Assembly (NCBI GenBank): GCA_002104935.1
Contig: MCGT01000032.1
Coordinates: 124,001 to 188,000, forward strand
Reading direction: 5' to 3'
Source: Hesseltinella vesiculosa
Lineage: Eukaryota > Mucoromycota > Mucoromycetes > Mucorales > Cunninghamellaceae
DNA: 64,000 bases
The position numbers were made by a program, and so were the translations under genes. Positions 25,984 through 36,800 of the stretch are shown one piece after another (positions within the stretch are counted from its first letter, which is position 1; each line of letters begins with the position of its first letter). The notes under the pieces are model-generated. The model saw only the letters and a list, made by a program, of their open reading frames with translations, was not told where the DNA came from and made no database searches.

Positions 25984-28315
25984 ATGGTGTGTCTTGGCCC
26001 AAGAAAGAAAGAAAAGAAAACAACTCATCTCAGCCCTGATGATGTTCCTACTGGTCGAGGCATGGCCTCCAAGAAACGTGGCAGTGGCAACTTGAAAACA
26101 CCTGCTAAGCAACCCCCTCTCTCACCTCGTACCTCCTCCGCCACCATGACCCAACATCGCCAGTCATCTCGTGCGTCATTGAACAGTCAGCACTCAGCTT
26201 CTCCTCTGCCCCGCCGCCCTGCCTCACCCCATGCTCGTTCGACGGCTGCTTCACCTCATGCTGGAGCTGCCCGCTCCAGAACCCCCAGTATGGTGTCGGT
26301 CAACTCGTCCAAGAAATCCCCTGTGGCGCAAATGCGAGCTGATTTTGATCAGCTCAAAGTCAAGGTAAGCAACAAAATATGCTCCAACACGAGCACCCAC
26401 ATTCTTTTTTTTTTTTTTAAAAAAAGAACCAAGAAAACGAAAGCCTGATTGTCCAACAGAAGGCTGAATTGGACCAATTACGCCAACAATTAGCAAATAT
26501 GTCGCCTCCCTCGACGCCTGGCTTACCACCTGCTGGCATGTACGATCAACCAACCCCTCCTATCTCCCAATCCAACACCCTGACCGATATCCAGCACACC
26601 CAAGCCCTATTGGATAAGGAAGAGACCCTGAAGAAAAGGGAACAGGAGATCCTCCACCTGCAGCAAAAACTGGAACAAGCCCAATCGGTTCCAAACATTG
26701 TCATTGATGACTCCACCAACAAGCTGGCTGAATTGGAAGAAAAGGAGAAACAGCTGGCCGAACGCGAACTAGCCCTTGAAGTCGAACGCAAGAATGCCGA
26801 GAAACAGGACGAGCAGGATCGTTTGGAGCGTGAGCGTAAAATGGCTGAACTGGAACAGCAGTTGGCCGAACGCGAATTGGCATTGAATGAGGAACGTCAA
26901 AAAGTTGATCAAGAAAAACAAGATGCTCTCCAGCTCGTCAATGATCAATTGGACAAGCTCAAGATCGAGGTATAACATGGGCAAAAAAAAAAAAAAATGG
27001 AGCGGTTTTTGACCGTTTCATTTCTTACGTTTTTTTTCCGGTATAGAATGAAGATGCTGTGACTCAGTTGGCTGTACGTGAACAGGAGTTGGACTCATTG
27101 CGACAACAGATCAAGGACACCGAGTCGACCCAAACCGACGAAGCCCTGGAAAAGCTGCAACAACAGCTGGATCAACAAAAGAAAGACCACGAAGCCAGCA
27201 TCCGCGAACATGAAACAGCCCTGGCCGAGAAAGAAGCCCTTCTGAAGGAAAAGGAAGCCGCCCTGACCCAACTGCAAGAAAGCCACAACAGCAGCTTGCT
27301 GGATCTTAAGAGCAAACAAGCCCTCGACACGCAATCTTTGAAACTGCAGCATCAGCAGGATATCCTGGAGTTGCACGATCAGATGGAACAGCTCAAAGCT
27401 CAAGGCAACACCGGTGACCTGTCAAAGCAGCAACAAGAATACCTCGAGACCGAGTTGGAAAAAGTCCTGAACGCCTTTGAACAAACCGAACACGACCACG
27501 CCGCCGAACTGCAAGACATGCAGCAATCCCATCAATCAGCTCTGTCCAAATTAGAACAAACCCACGTGCACGAGCTCAAGTCGTTTGGAGCCAACCAAGG
27601 CGCCATCTCCACTCGTTACTTGCCTGTCCAAGCCGTCTCTTGGCCAGCTCCCCAACCCCTTTCCATCTTGCGCAAGACTCCTGGCCCTCGTATCACCAAA
27701 TCCACCACCGGCTCGGTTCTCCCTGCTGATAAATCCCTGGTGCAAATCTACGTCTCCTCCGTCAGTGGCAACCCCACCGTAAGCCTAACGAGAGAGAGAG
27801 AAATGGTATCTGACTCCACCTTTCTTCTGCTCCTGATAGGTCAAGAAGAATCAGGAAGAATTGGTGCAATTACTCAAGAGCAAGGATATTGCTCATGAAT
27901 TGTTGGATGTTGCCTCCAGCGATGCTGTTCTACAACACATGAAGCGCTGCAACCAACAAGTTTCTCCCAATGGTCGCATCATGGACTTGCCTCAATTGTT
28001 TGTTGGTGGCGAATATCGAGGTGTAAGAGACATGGATGAAAAAAAAGATCGGTTGGTTGTTTGTTAGCAAATCTGACGTCTTGTCTTTTCACTTAGCAAA
28101 TGGCCGACGTCCAAGAACATGTGGAACAAGGTCAGTTGGATAAATTGCTTGTAGCTGCAGTCGATCAGCCCACACCTGAGAGTCTCCCTGAAAAGCAAAC
28201 CCCTCTCCCAACTCGATCTCCGATTGTCACTGACGAAGATGAAGCCCTCTTCCAAGAACTTGAACAAGAACTGGCCCTCGGCAACATCAACGACTTGGAT
28301 CTCGAGCATTTGTAA
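25984..28315 (+). CDS. Coiled-coil protein with C-terminal SH3BGR/glutaredoxin-like domain
   Basis: Five exons: 25984-26364, 26427-26969, 27047-27778, 27840-28022, 28097-28315, all phase 0; about 685 residues (659 if translation begins at the ATG at 26062, MASKKRGSGN). The N-terminus is basic and Ser/Pro-rich (SPLPRRPASPHARS). The middle 330 residues are a long heptad-rich coiled coil (LEEKEKQLAERELALEVE; EKEALLKEKEAALTQLQ). The C-terminus holds a thioredoxin-fold domain of the SH3BGR family: VQIYVSSVSGNPTVKKNQ, then LLKSKDIAHELLDVA, DLPQLFVGGEYRG and MADVQEHVEQGQLDKLL. It lacks a CxxC redox motif, as SH3BGR proteins do. The tail is acidic. A scaffold role is inferred. The Tc1 palindrome begins 120 bp after the stop. 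Confidence 0.8.
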
Positions 28316-28638
28316 TCGACCAGATTTGGCTCCTCGTTTTTCTATACCTTTCACTCTACTGTCTTTCTTCTCTCACCTTTATTTTTTATCTTCGTACTCA
28401 CAACTAATTGTAAAATAAAAAGAATCATTTTTCAGTACAGTGACCGGACAAAAAAAAGTACCCCTTTTCCTTTTCCGTCACACCTTGCATAAATCTTCAG
28501 AGTTAATAAATACAACCTTTCTTGAAGACCAATCGATCGATCCTGCTGGAAATTTCGTATATGATTCAGTTACGGATATTTATTCCTTAGTAAAAAAATC
28601 TTTGTCATTGTGCTTATGAAAAAAAATTGAAGTTGAGA

Positions 28639-29688
28639 TCAATAGCGAGTAGGTCCGCCACGATTGCAAATAACAGCTTGCATTCTCAACCTCATGCTGG
28701 AGATGTATTTATTGAAGTCGTCCTCAGTAAACTCGTTCCACACCTCCTGGAGAACCTTCCGGAACTCAGGAAGCTTCATCCCTTCATGAAATCTAAGATT
28801 GACGCGAAGCTTCATAATACCCCACAAATTCTCGATCGGGTTGAGATCTGGCGACTGCGCCGGCCAGTCCAATTTAACGATCCCTCGCTTTTGACGCCAA
28901 GCCTTGGTGAGGTTGCTCCTGTGGATGGGAGCCCCATCTTCCATCAATACGAAATCGTTGCCATGGGCTTCCATAAAGGTCGTAAGAGGTCCGTTGTAGA
29001 CCTGTTTAAGGTAGTCCTTGGATGTGCTACAAGTCTTGCGGTCGTTGGCACCCTCCTTCTCGAAAAAGACAAGCTCTGTCTTCTGTCCATGCATGATGCC
29101 TCCCCACACCATCTGGGAGGTACGTCCGCTCTTAAAAGTGGGCTGCAGGATATCGGGGTGGTCGCCTTCATTATCTTTTCTCCATACGCGAACCCTGCGG
29201 GAATTCTTTCCAATTTCAAACGTAGATTCATCGGACCATAATACCTTCTTCCATTGTTCTTGCGTCCAGTGAAGATGTTTTCTAGCGAAAGAGACTCGTG
29301 CTTTACGCTGTTGTTTGTTTATAAACGGTTTTTTCTTGGCAACTCTCGAATGGATGCCCATTGCATGTAGGTGACGTCGAAGTGTACGGTTGCTCACTTT
29401 AATAGCAAGCATTAGTCGTAATTGATCTAATGTAGCTCGTCTGTGCTTTCTTGCCAAACGTCCCAAACTACTCAAGTCATACTTCGAAAGCTTTCTTGGG
29501 CGACCAGATCCTTTCATCCGTTCGAATAATCCGCGTTCATTGTACTTCTTTATCGTGAGCCTAATCGTTCTACGTGTAACATGAAATTGGCGGCTAAGTG
29601 ATGTCGTAGAGATCCCTCGGTAATGCAATGCAACCACTTGAGCCTTATCCTCAACTTTCAGAACCATTCGAAGCGAAAAAAAAAACAT
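28639..29688 (-). CDS. Tc1-like transposase, left copy
   Basis: DDE transposase of the Tc1/mariner superfamily, which cuts and pastes the element at TA sites. One exon, 349 residues from the ATG at 29688; a second ATG ten codons on (MVLKVEDKAQ) may be the true start. Two N-terminal helix-turn-helix regions bind the terminal repeats (STTSLSRQFHVTRRTIR, then GSGRPRKLSKYD). The catalytic triad is visible: LWSDESTFEIG (first D), FVLMEDGAPIHRS (second D) and SPDLNPIENLW (E), with a spacing consistent with DD34E. No stop or frameshift, so the protein looks functional. It is identical to the right copy. Confidence 0.95.
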   Translation of the reverse strand: MFFFSLRMVLKVEDKAQVVALHYRGISTTSLSRQFHVTRRTIRLTIKKYNERGLFERMKGSGRPRKLSKYDLSSLGRLARKHRRATLDQLRLMLAIKVSNRTLRRHLHAMGIHSRVAKKKPFINKQQRKARVSFARKHLHWTQEQWKKVLWSDESTFEIGKNSRRVRVWRKDNEGDHPDILQPTFKSGRTSQMVWGGIMHGQKTELVFFEKEGANDRKTCSTSKDYLKQVYNGPLTTFMEAHGNDFVLMEDGAPIHRSNLTKAWRQKRGIVKLDWPAQSPDLNPIENLWGIMKLRVNLRFHEGMKLPEFRKVLQEVWNEFTEDDFNKYISSMRLRMQAVICNRGGPTRY

Positions 29689-29795
29689 TCCCCGCACTCT
29701 CAGGGTACGAAATCACTGCGCTCTTATTGGACGAATTTCACTGGGCAATTCGTCCAATAAGAGCGCAGTGATTTCGTACCCTGAGAGTGCGGGGA

Positions 29796-30845
29796 ATGTT
29801 TTTTTTTTCGCTTCGAATGGTTCTGAAAGTTGAGGATAAGGCTCAAGTGGTTGCATTGCATTACCGAGGGATCTCTACGACATCACTTAGCCGCCAATTT
29901 CATGTTACACGTAGAACGATTAGGCTCACGATAAAGAAGTACAATGAACGCGGATTATTCGAACGGATGAAAGGATCTGGTCGCCCAAGAAAGCTTTCGA
30001 AGTATGACTTGAGTAGTTTGGGACGTTTGGCAAGAAAGCACAGACGAGCTACATTAGATCAATTACGACTAATGCTTGCTATTAAAGTGAGCAACCGTAC
30101 ACTTCGACGTCACCTACATGCAATGGGCATCCATTCGAGAGTTGCCAAGAAAAAACCGTTTATAAACAAACAACAGCGTAAAGCACGAGTCTCTTTCGCT
30201 AGAAAACATCTTCACTGGACGCAAGAACAATGGAAGAAGGTATTATGGTCCGATGAATCTACGTTTGAAATTGGAAAGAATTCCCGCAGGGTTCGCGTAT
30301 GGAGAAAAGATAATGAAGGCGACCACCCCGATATCCTGCAGCCCACTTTTAAGAGCGGACGTACCTCCCAGATGGTGTGGGGAGGCATCATGCATGGACA
30401 GAAGACAGAGCTTGTCTTTTTCGAGAAGGAGGGTGCCAACGACCGCAAGACTTGTAGCACATCCAAGGACTACCTTAAACAGGTCTACAACGGACCTCTT
30501 ACGACCTTTATGGAAGCCCATGGCAACGATTTCGTATTGATGGAAGATGGGGCTCCCATCCACAGGAGCAACCTCACCAAGGCTTGGCGTCAAAAGCGAG
30601 GGATCGTTAAATTGGACTGGCCGGCGCAGTCGCCAGATCTCAACCCGATCGAGAATTTGTGGGGTATTATGAAGCTTCGCGTCAATCTTAGATTTCATGA
30701 AGGGATGAAGCTTCCTGAGTTCCGGAAGGTTCTCCAGGAGGTGTGGAACGAGTTTACTGAGGACGACTTCAATAAATACATCTCCAGCATGAGGTTGAGA
30801 ATGCAAGCTGTTATTTGCAATCGTGGCGGACCTACTCGCTATTGA
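29796..30845 (+). CDS. Tc1-like transposase, right copy
   Basis: Same 349-residue protein as the left copy, residue for residue, on the opposite strand. Identity over the whole arm, including non-coding DNA, means the duplication is recent, is kept identical by gene conversion within the palindrome, or is an assembly product. Start codon reasoning is as for the left copy (alternative ATG at 29817). The stop lies 204 bp from the outer end of the element and 308 bp from the FAF1 start codon. Confidence 0.95.
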   Translation: MFFFSLRMVLKVEDKAQVVALHYRGISTTSLSRQFHVTRRTIRLTIKKYNERGLFERMKGSGRPRKLSKYDLSSLGRLARKHRRATLDQLRLMLAIKVSNRTLRRHLHAMGIHSRVAKKKPFINKQQRKARVSFARKHLHWTQEQWKKVLWSDESTFEIGKNSRRVRVWRKDNEGDHPDILQPTFKSGRTSQMVWGGIMHGQKTELVFFEKEGANDRKTCSTSKDYLKQVYNGPLTTFMEAHGNDFVLMEDGAPIHRSNLTKAWRQKRGIVKLDWPAQSPDLNPIENLWGIMKLRVNLRFHEGMKLPEFRKVLQEVWNEFTEDDFNKYISSMRLRMQAVICNRGGPTRY

Positions 30846-31152
30846 TCTCAACTTCAATTTTTTTTCATAAGCACAATGACAAAGATTTTTTTACTAAGGA
30901 ATAAATATCCGTAACTGAATCATATACGAAATTTCCAGCAGGATCGATCGATTGGTCTTCAAGAAAGGTTGTATTTATTAACTCTGAAGATTTATGCAAG
31001 GTGTGACGGAAAAGGAAAAGGGGTACTTTTTTTTGTCCGGTCACTGTACATTCGCCGACTGACTTTCAAAAAAATCCCAGCCACGCTCTTTCTTCAGTCT
31101 CTTTTTTCATTTTTCTGTTTCGCAAATCTTTCCAACAAAGGCAGTTGTGATC

Positions 31153-32366
31153 ATGTCGTCTTTAGCAAGTCTTATTGCCAATGTCAAGTCCAATACAGCC
31201 GGAAACTCATTGGTGAAAAAAAACTTGGCTGTAACAAAGAAGCGTCAAGCCGCAAGGTATTTGTGATTGACAAAAAAAAAAAATGCTGTGGACACCCTGA
31301 ACCTTTATACTGATCAACTTTTACAATAGTGATCCTGCTGGAAAAACGACCAAAAAAGCAAAATCCGTAAATGCTTCGACCTCAAAACATGAGCGATCCA
31401 CACCCAAAGTGACGAAAGGTAAAGCAATGCGCACGGAAAACGACTATGCAATCATGCACGGGCGAGCGAGTGAGATCATCACCCCATTCTCATCCTCCAA
31501 CCTTGCTTCTGTTTTACAGCTGGTGAGCCCCAAGTGATTGTCTTTGATGGGTCAGCACTGACCAAGCGGCCCACTATGGAAAGCAAAGCTGCGAAAAAGG
31601 CATTTTTGGTAAAACCACAGCCAGAGACCGACCGACCAGCAGCCATACCCAACGTGTGACCTCTCTCTTATGTTTTCTTAGGCAGGAAAGGCCAACATTG
31701 AAGATATACCCTCAGATAATGTAGAAGCTGACAGCAATGACAATGATGAAAATGAAAAGTAAGTTTGTGCTAGAGAAGCAAAAATGAGACGCTAGATGCG
31801 TATACGCTCGGCACGCCTGACACTTTCTACCTTAGCGAAAACCTGCGCAAGGACAAGGAACTGCAGCAGCTGCTGGCGACCTCAAGGCTACTGGAAGAAT
31901 ACCGTAAGCAACTAGGACAGATGGGTGGGATTGACTAAAGTGGCTTACCATGTCCTTGCTTGTCTGCAGAGGTGGATGAGATGTCTGGCAAGGAGCGCCG
32001 AAAGCATATGTTTGGCAAGATGGAAGAGCTGGGCATGAAGGTAAATCCAGCTGCTAAACTGGGAGACGCGTACTCATCTTTTTATACACCCAGGGCGCCA
32101 AGAAAGAAAAGAGGTCGCTGGATATGCATCTGGGCATGGCCAGTAAGAAGAAGGAACGACAATACAAGAAGCTACAAGAAGCAAAGGACATGGGCTTGTA
32201 CGATAAATCGCTGCGTCATCTTTATGTCGACACCAAGAAAAAAGAACGCAAGCGAGACCCTGGTGTCACCACTGGCGTGGGTCGTTTGAAAGGAGCAACC
32301 TTGACGCTGAGTAAACACGACTTGTCTAGGTTGAATGGATCGTCCAAAGGGGGGGAAAAGAAATGA
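31153..32366 (+). CDS. FAF1: Faf1/C1orf131-like 40S ribosome biogenesis factor
   Basis: Small nucleolar protein needed for 18S rRNA maturation in yeast. Seven short exons: 31153-31256, 31330-31418, 31520-31608, 31682-31758, 31836-31903, 31970-32040, 32094-32366; about 256 residues, every junction in phase. The N-terminus is Lys-rich. The diagnostic part is the C-terminal motif GVTTGVGRLKGATLTLSKHD with SRLNGSSKGG, matching the Faf1/C1orf131 (DUF4602) family. KKKERQYKKLQEAKDMG precedes it. The start codon lies only 104 bp from the end of the Tc1 palindrome, so its promoter may be displaced or supplied by the element. Convergent with PNO1. Confidence 0.8.
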
Positions 32367-32534
32367 GTGAAATAAAAAAACACAAATTTATTGCTTTGCA
32401 TGCATAGAAGAAGAAAAAAATAAACACTCATGAAAGTTGACCGAGGTGGAATGACGAGGGGGAAAATGAATTGGTAGTGCGCTGTATGAAAAAATAAAAA
32501 AAGTGGAAATACAAAAAGAGAGATGGGATGGGAT

Positions 32535-32674
32535 CTAGAATCGTTCCTTCATACGAGATGAAATGGTTCGCAACGTGGCATACACCTTGCCAGGAGGGCT
32601 ACCTAAAATCAAACTAACCACCGCATCACGAGCAATTTTGATGTTTTGGAAGGAGCCAAGGATGTGGATTTTGC

Positions 32675-32706
<32 letters not shown>

Positions 32707-33536
32707 TTGGTACAGCCTAACTACAAGCTGCTGGAGAGGACTTACGTATCGGCGAGAACAATACGCGTCTTGCTAGCATTTTCAATCGTAAACTTGGTTT
32801 TGCCATCACGACCAGCAATACGACCAATGGCTCGAGCCAAGTGATCACCATGCAACGTCTTGACGTCTTTGATTTCAAACGAGTCCAAGAAGATATCGTC
32901 CAATCGCAACAAGGCCATAGCATCTGCCACTTCAAAACCCAGAGCAAAGGCTCGTACAAAATCGGCCCCCTTTTGCAAAGCACCGGTGTCGTCGGTATCC
33001 TTGCTTGTCTGTCCAACAAAAAAAAAAAAAAAGCGGTGAACAATCTGGTACCTAGACTTTTTGAAAAAAAAAAAAAAAAAAAAAAACTTACACGAAGTTC
33101 GACTGTTCTGCTCTTGACATTCATGCGCACTTGCAGTTTCATGTGTTCAACCAAAGGGGAATAGATCTCCATCCAGCTACGCTTGAGAGGAGACATGCGA
33201 TGATGAGGGATGGGAATGCGTCGATAGCCCTTGGTCACAGACTACATTATAACAGGCAGAAGGGTGAGATCGATCGAATCAGATAAATGAGGATTCAGAA
33301 AGAGCTTGCTTTCCTGCTTATAGGTAATGGCAGCTTACTGTTTGATCGACACCGGCAGGTGCAAAATTGGGTTTGTCGGTGTCTTCTTCCATGGCAATGT
33401 CGTCTTCATTAGCCACAGGCTGGTTGGGCAGTGATTCAGGATCGATCATCACATCGTCGTCTTCATGTTGCTTTTGTTTCTTCTGTGTCTTTTTACTAAC
33501 CACGCTTGGTGCTTTGAATGATGCCAGTGAAGCCAT
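32535..33536 (-). CDS. PNO1: Pno1/Dim2 KH-domain pre-rRNA processing factor
   Basis: KH protein bound near the 3' end of 18S rRNA that recruits Dim1 and regulates Nob1 cleavage in pre-40S particles. Four exons: 33536-33339, 33241-33092, 33008-32746, 32673-32535; about 249 residues. Hallmarks: [97 protein letters not shown]; and the end [11 protein letters not shown]. These distinguish it from its paralog Krr1. The acidic N-terminus ([10 protein letters not shown]) is typical. Its 3' end faces that of FAF1, 168 bp away. Confidence 0.96.
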
Positions 33537-33885
33537 AATCGATGTAGCAAAAAATTGAAGAAAAAAGCAAGCGAAGTTTTTTTTTTTTTTTATCGACTCC
33601 TTTCAAAGGCCGCCGCCGCCCTTTTTTTTTTCTTTCCTCTTTCCAGAGCAAAGCCACACAGGAACTCTTTGCTGGCTATTGGTTGCAGTCTGGTGGATTT
33701 CATTGGCCAGCCGTGCATGAATTTTTTTCATCATCAAAAAGCCGTTCGCATCCAGCACTGCCATACGAGCGGTCAATGCCGTTCAGACACAGGTTATTCA
33801 TGATGAAAGCCTTTTTTTAATACTGTACCAAGCGGAGATAAAGGAGGTGAGAAGGGAATGCGGGACAAAAATAAAAAAAAAAGAT
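33537..33885. other. Intergenic region upstream of PNO1
   Basis: 349 bp containing the PNO1 promoter (poly-A/T tracts) and the 3' flank of NUM1. Nothing else seen. Confidence 0.6.
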
Positions 33886-36800
33886 CTAGGCTGTAGCCAA
33901 AGAGCCAATGTCATGCTCATTGCAACATTTGCGCACGTTCAGCAGCTCGGAATCATCCGAGTCATTTTCGTCCAAGTCAAGATCATGATGGTGGTCATCC
34001 ATGTCGGCGGAGGCTTTGCATTCCATAGGGTCTGGCGATGGGATCTCCGTACTTGACGTGATCGTGCTGGCCGAATCCAATCGGGTAGGACTGCCGTCGC
34101 TCTTGCTCGCTCCAGGCTGGACAGGAAGACTCTTTGCCGTAGCTGATTCCATAATTTCATCCTCCGTAGGAAGAAGCAAGTAGGTCAATGCCTATTGAAA
34201 TAAACACAAGGTCAGAGACACTCAAATCAAAAAGACAAGTGCTTACGGCTAGCCAAAGTTCATGACGCTCCAAGCTGGTAGCGGTCAGTCTAAGTTCACG
34301 TCTTGTTGTCTTGATCAGTATGCTAAACGGACTGGCTTGATTCGATCGGTCCTTGTTGGGAATTGCTTTGACACTTTCAATGAAGGCTATCAAAACAAGA
34401 AAGATAAGCATGAGCACACATTGCTCATTTTAATGGAGACTTACCTCGCTTGGATGGTGTTTCGTCGGAATCAACGCCGGGTTCAGTCGCGCTCCAATAC
34501 AGTGTTCTTGTATAGGGATGGACCCAGAAGAAACGTTTGTGTTTGTTTTCCGAGATGCCGCCTCCTAGCTGTCGACGAGTGTGTTTCCAGACCCATTCAC
34601 CAATCATCGTTTGCGTGAGCGCCATGATCAAGTCTATGTTGTTGCTGGGGTTGTCGACCTCCGCTAGCTTTGACAGGCCAAGCACACGCGATGACTGACT
34701 CAAGCTGCGTTCACGTTGGAGGCCATCCAAGTGCGATGTCATGGAGGTAGAGGTGGAAGACGTCGGCAGGACAAATGTGCGTGCATAAGCAGACTGCTCG
34801 GTGATCTTGATGTTGCCGAAGGATGCCTTTTGTCTTAGCAGGGAGGCGGAGGCAGCCGAGGTGGTGGAAGGCATGCGATCCATCAAGGAGCGTTGGCGCT
34901 GCAGCGTTGATGGTACGGGTGTGCCGTCGGGCTGGGGATGGTGTTTGGAAGTCGAGTTCTTTCGTGAAAGGCGCAGTGAGGAGTTGGAGGTGGAGATGCG
35001 TAAGGATCGCTGTGTGGGTTTGGTAGGAGTTGAGGTCGATGGTTGCAGCTTGACCAGGCCGGAGAGAATACCCAGACGAGAGACTGAAGCAGATGAGGAC
35101 ATGGAAGACTTGGAGTTGGTGGAAGACGTGGAAGCAGTGGAGGTCGAAGGCTGTGGCAGTACTGGTATCGTTGCGGAGACAGAAGTGCTAGTGGGCATTG
35201 GCGGTAATGGCAGCGGCAATGGAGAAGGTGATGATGAAGAGGTATGACTGGCCTGGGAAACGACAGTAGGCACAGGCTTGGGGCGATAACCAGTGAGCTG
35301 TGACAAGGTACGCTGGACGGGAGAGCCAGTCATGCGTATGTGGTGAGAGGGATGCTGAATGGGGTGCTGCTCGTAAGATGCCGGCGGCAGAGGCTGCTCG
35401 GCGGATGCAGATGGTTCATGCATCAACTGCTGTGGATCGGCATGGGCTGGGACAGGCTCCGTTTTGGAAGGCGTAGGCTCGATTGTGGCATTGACGCGAA
35501 GCGGTGAAGGTGTGGTCGCAACAAAGGCTGAGGTAACAGAGGACGCAGAGGGGCGGCGCTCATAGGAGGTTCTGGTGTCTTGCTGTTCCTTGGCTTTCAC
35601 TAGAGCTTCTTCAACACGTTGACGAGCCATGGATTCAGCCTCGGCTTTGGTCACGTAGAAACTTTCGGAGCGGCGTCGACGGGCAGCTGCTTCTTTTCGT
35701 TCGTTGGCCAAAGCTTCTGCAATACCAGCTTTCACCCAAGCAAGTGCTTCTTCCTTGGTCACCATACTAGCCAATTGTTGGGCAATGCTACCATCCTCCG
35801 TAAACTCTTCCGTCATCACATCAGCAGTGGCCATCGGCAGTTGAGCAGGGGTTTGCGTAAATGTATCGTCGTTTCTGTTTTGTGAAGCGGCAGTGGTCCA
35901 GGTTGTGCCACTGTTTGGCAGTGTCGAGATTAGTAGGTCGGCGCGCGGGTCAGAAGCTGTAGCCGAAGGAACAAGTCCAGGCGCCTCGATGGCCGTTGGT
36001 GCGGGCTTGCTGGTGCTGAGACGTGCATGGTGATCCCCTTTGACTACATCGTTTGATGTAGCTTCTGTTAAAGATGAGGCTAGAGCGGCCGGGCTGATCG
36101 CTGAAAGACTGGCAACGGGTGCACTTGTGGCGGACATACTAGAAATAGGGGAACTAGTAAGGGATGGTGTAACTGGGGATGGGCTAGCAAGTGATGGAGT
36201 GCTGGAGGATGCGGTGGCTGGTGAGGATAAGGTGGTAGCAGGAGATGACGCTGGTTCATACGTGGGCGAGGCTGCATCCCTCACGTCGTCGTGTACGGCG
36301 TCAAGGGAATGGCAGCTCCTAGCAGGAGCACTGAGCGCAGGGGTTGTGACCATGTCCTCGGAGATGGTGTACAAAGAGCGCTCCTTCACAGGCACGGTCG
36401 TCATCGGATCTTGAATAATGGAAGGCGCGCTGGCTGAATCCGTCGAAACGCCGGTGCTGATTTGAGTATGCTGAACAGCGGACGCCGTGGGATATTGCAG
36501 ATAAGGCTCTGAAGAAGCATCGACACTGGCATGTATGACCTCCAGTGAAGGACTGCCAGCAGCATCTTGCAGTGCAGGAAGAGACATGCTGGCTTGAAAG
36601 GTTGAAAGCAGAAACTCGTCAGTGTTGACGCCGCGGTCGTGATAGACAGGTTTGTCTTCTTTGGGTTGGAAGAAGGCAAGTTCATCGGAGAGGGACTTTA
36701 CGGGACCCGATTGCTGCAATTCCAAATCCAAAGACAGAGCATGGCCACCCAGCAGCTCCTGTTCAAGCGACATGCCAAAGTTTGCTGGGTCCTCCATATC

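Larger units (their letters stand above)
28435..31049. mobile_element. Head-to-head pair of identical Tc1-like transposons (2.6-kb palindrome)
   Basis: Arms 28435-29737 and 29747-31049 are exact reverse complements (1,303 bp each by symmetry of the coordinates and identical protein translations), separated by a 9-nt spacer TCACTGGGC. Each outer end reads TA then CAGTGACCGGACAAAAAAAA, a Tc1-type terminal repeat at a TA target dinucleotide. At the centre, the left copy ends in CAGTGAAATTCGTCC (minus strand, from 29743), whereas the right copy starts directly at AATTCGTCC and lacks CAGTGA. Each arm carries one intact transposase, transcribed outward from the centre. The unit lies between the SH3BGR gene and FAF1. 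Confidence 0.9.

Noticed and set aside
28627..29241. 204-residue frames antisense to both transposases
   Set aside because: Mirror copies of each other caused by the palindrome; antisense to a conserved DDE transposase.
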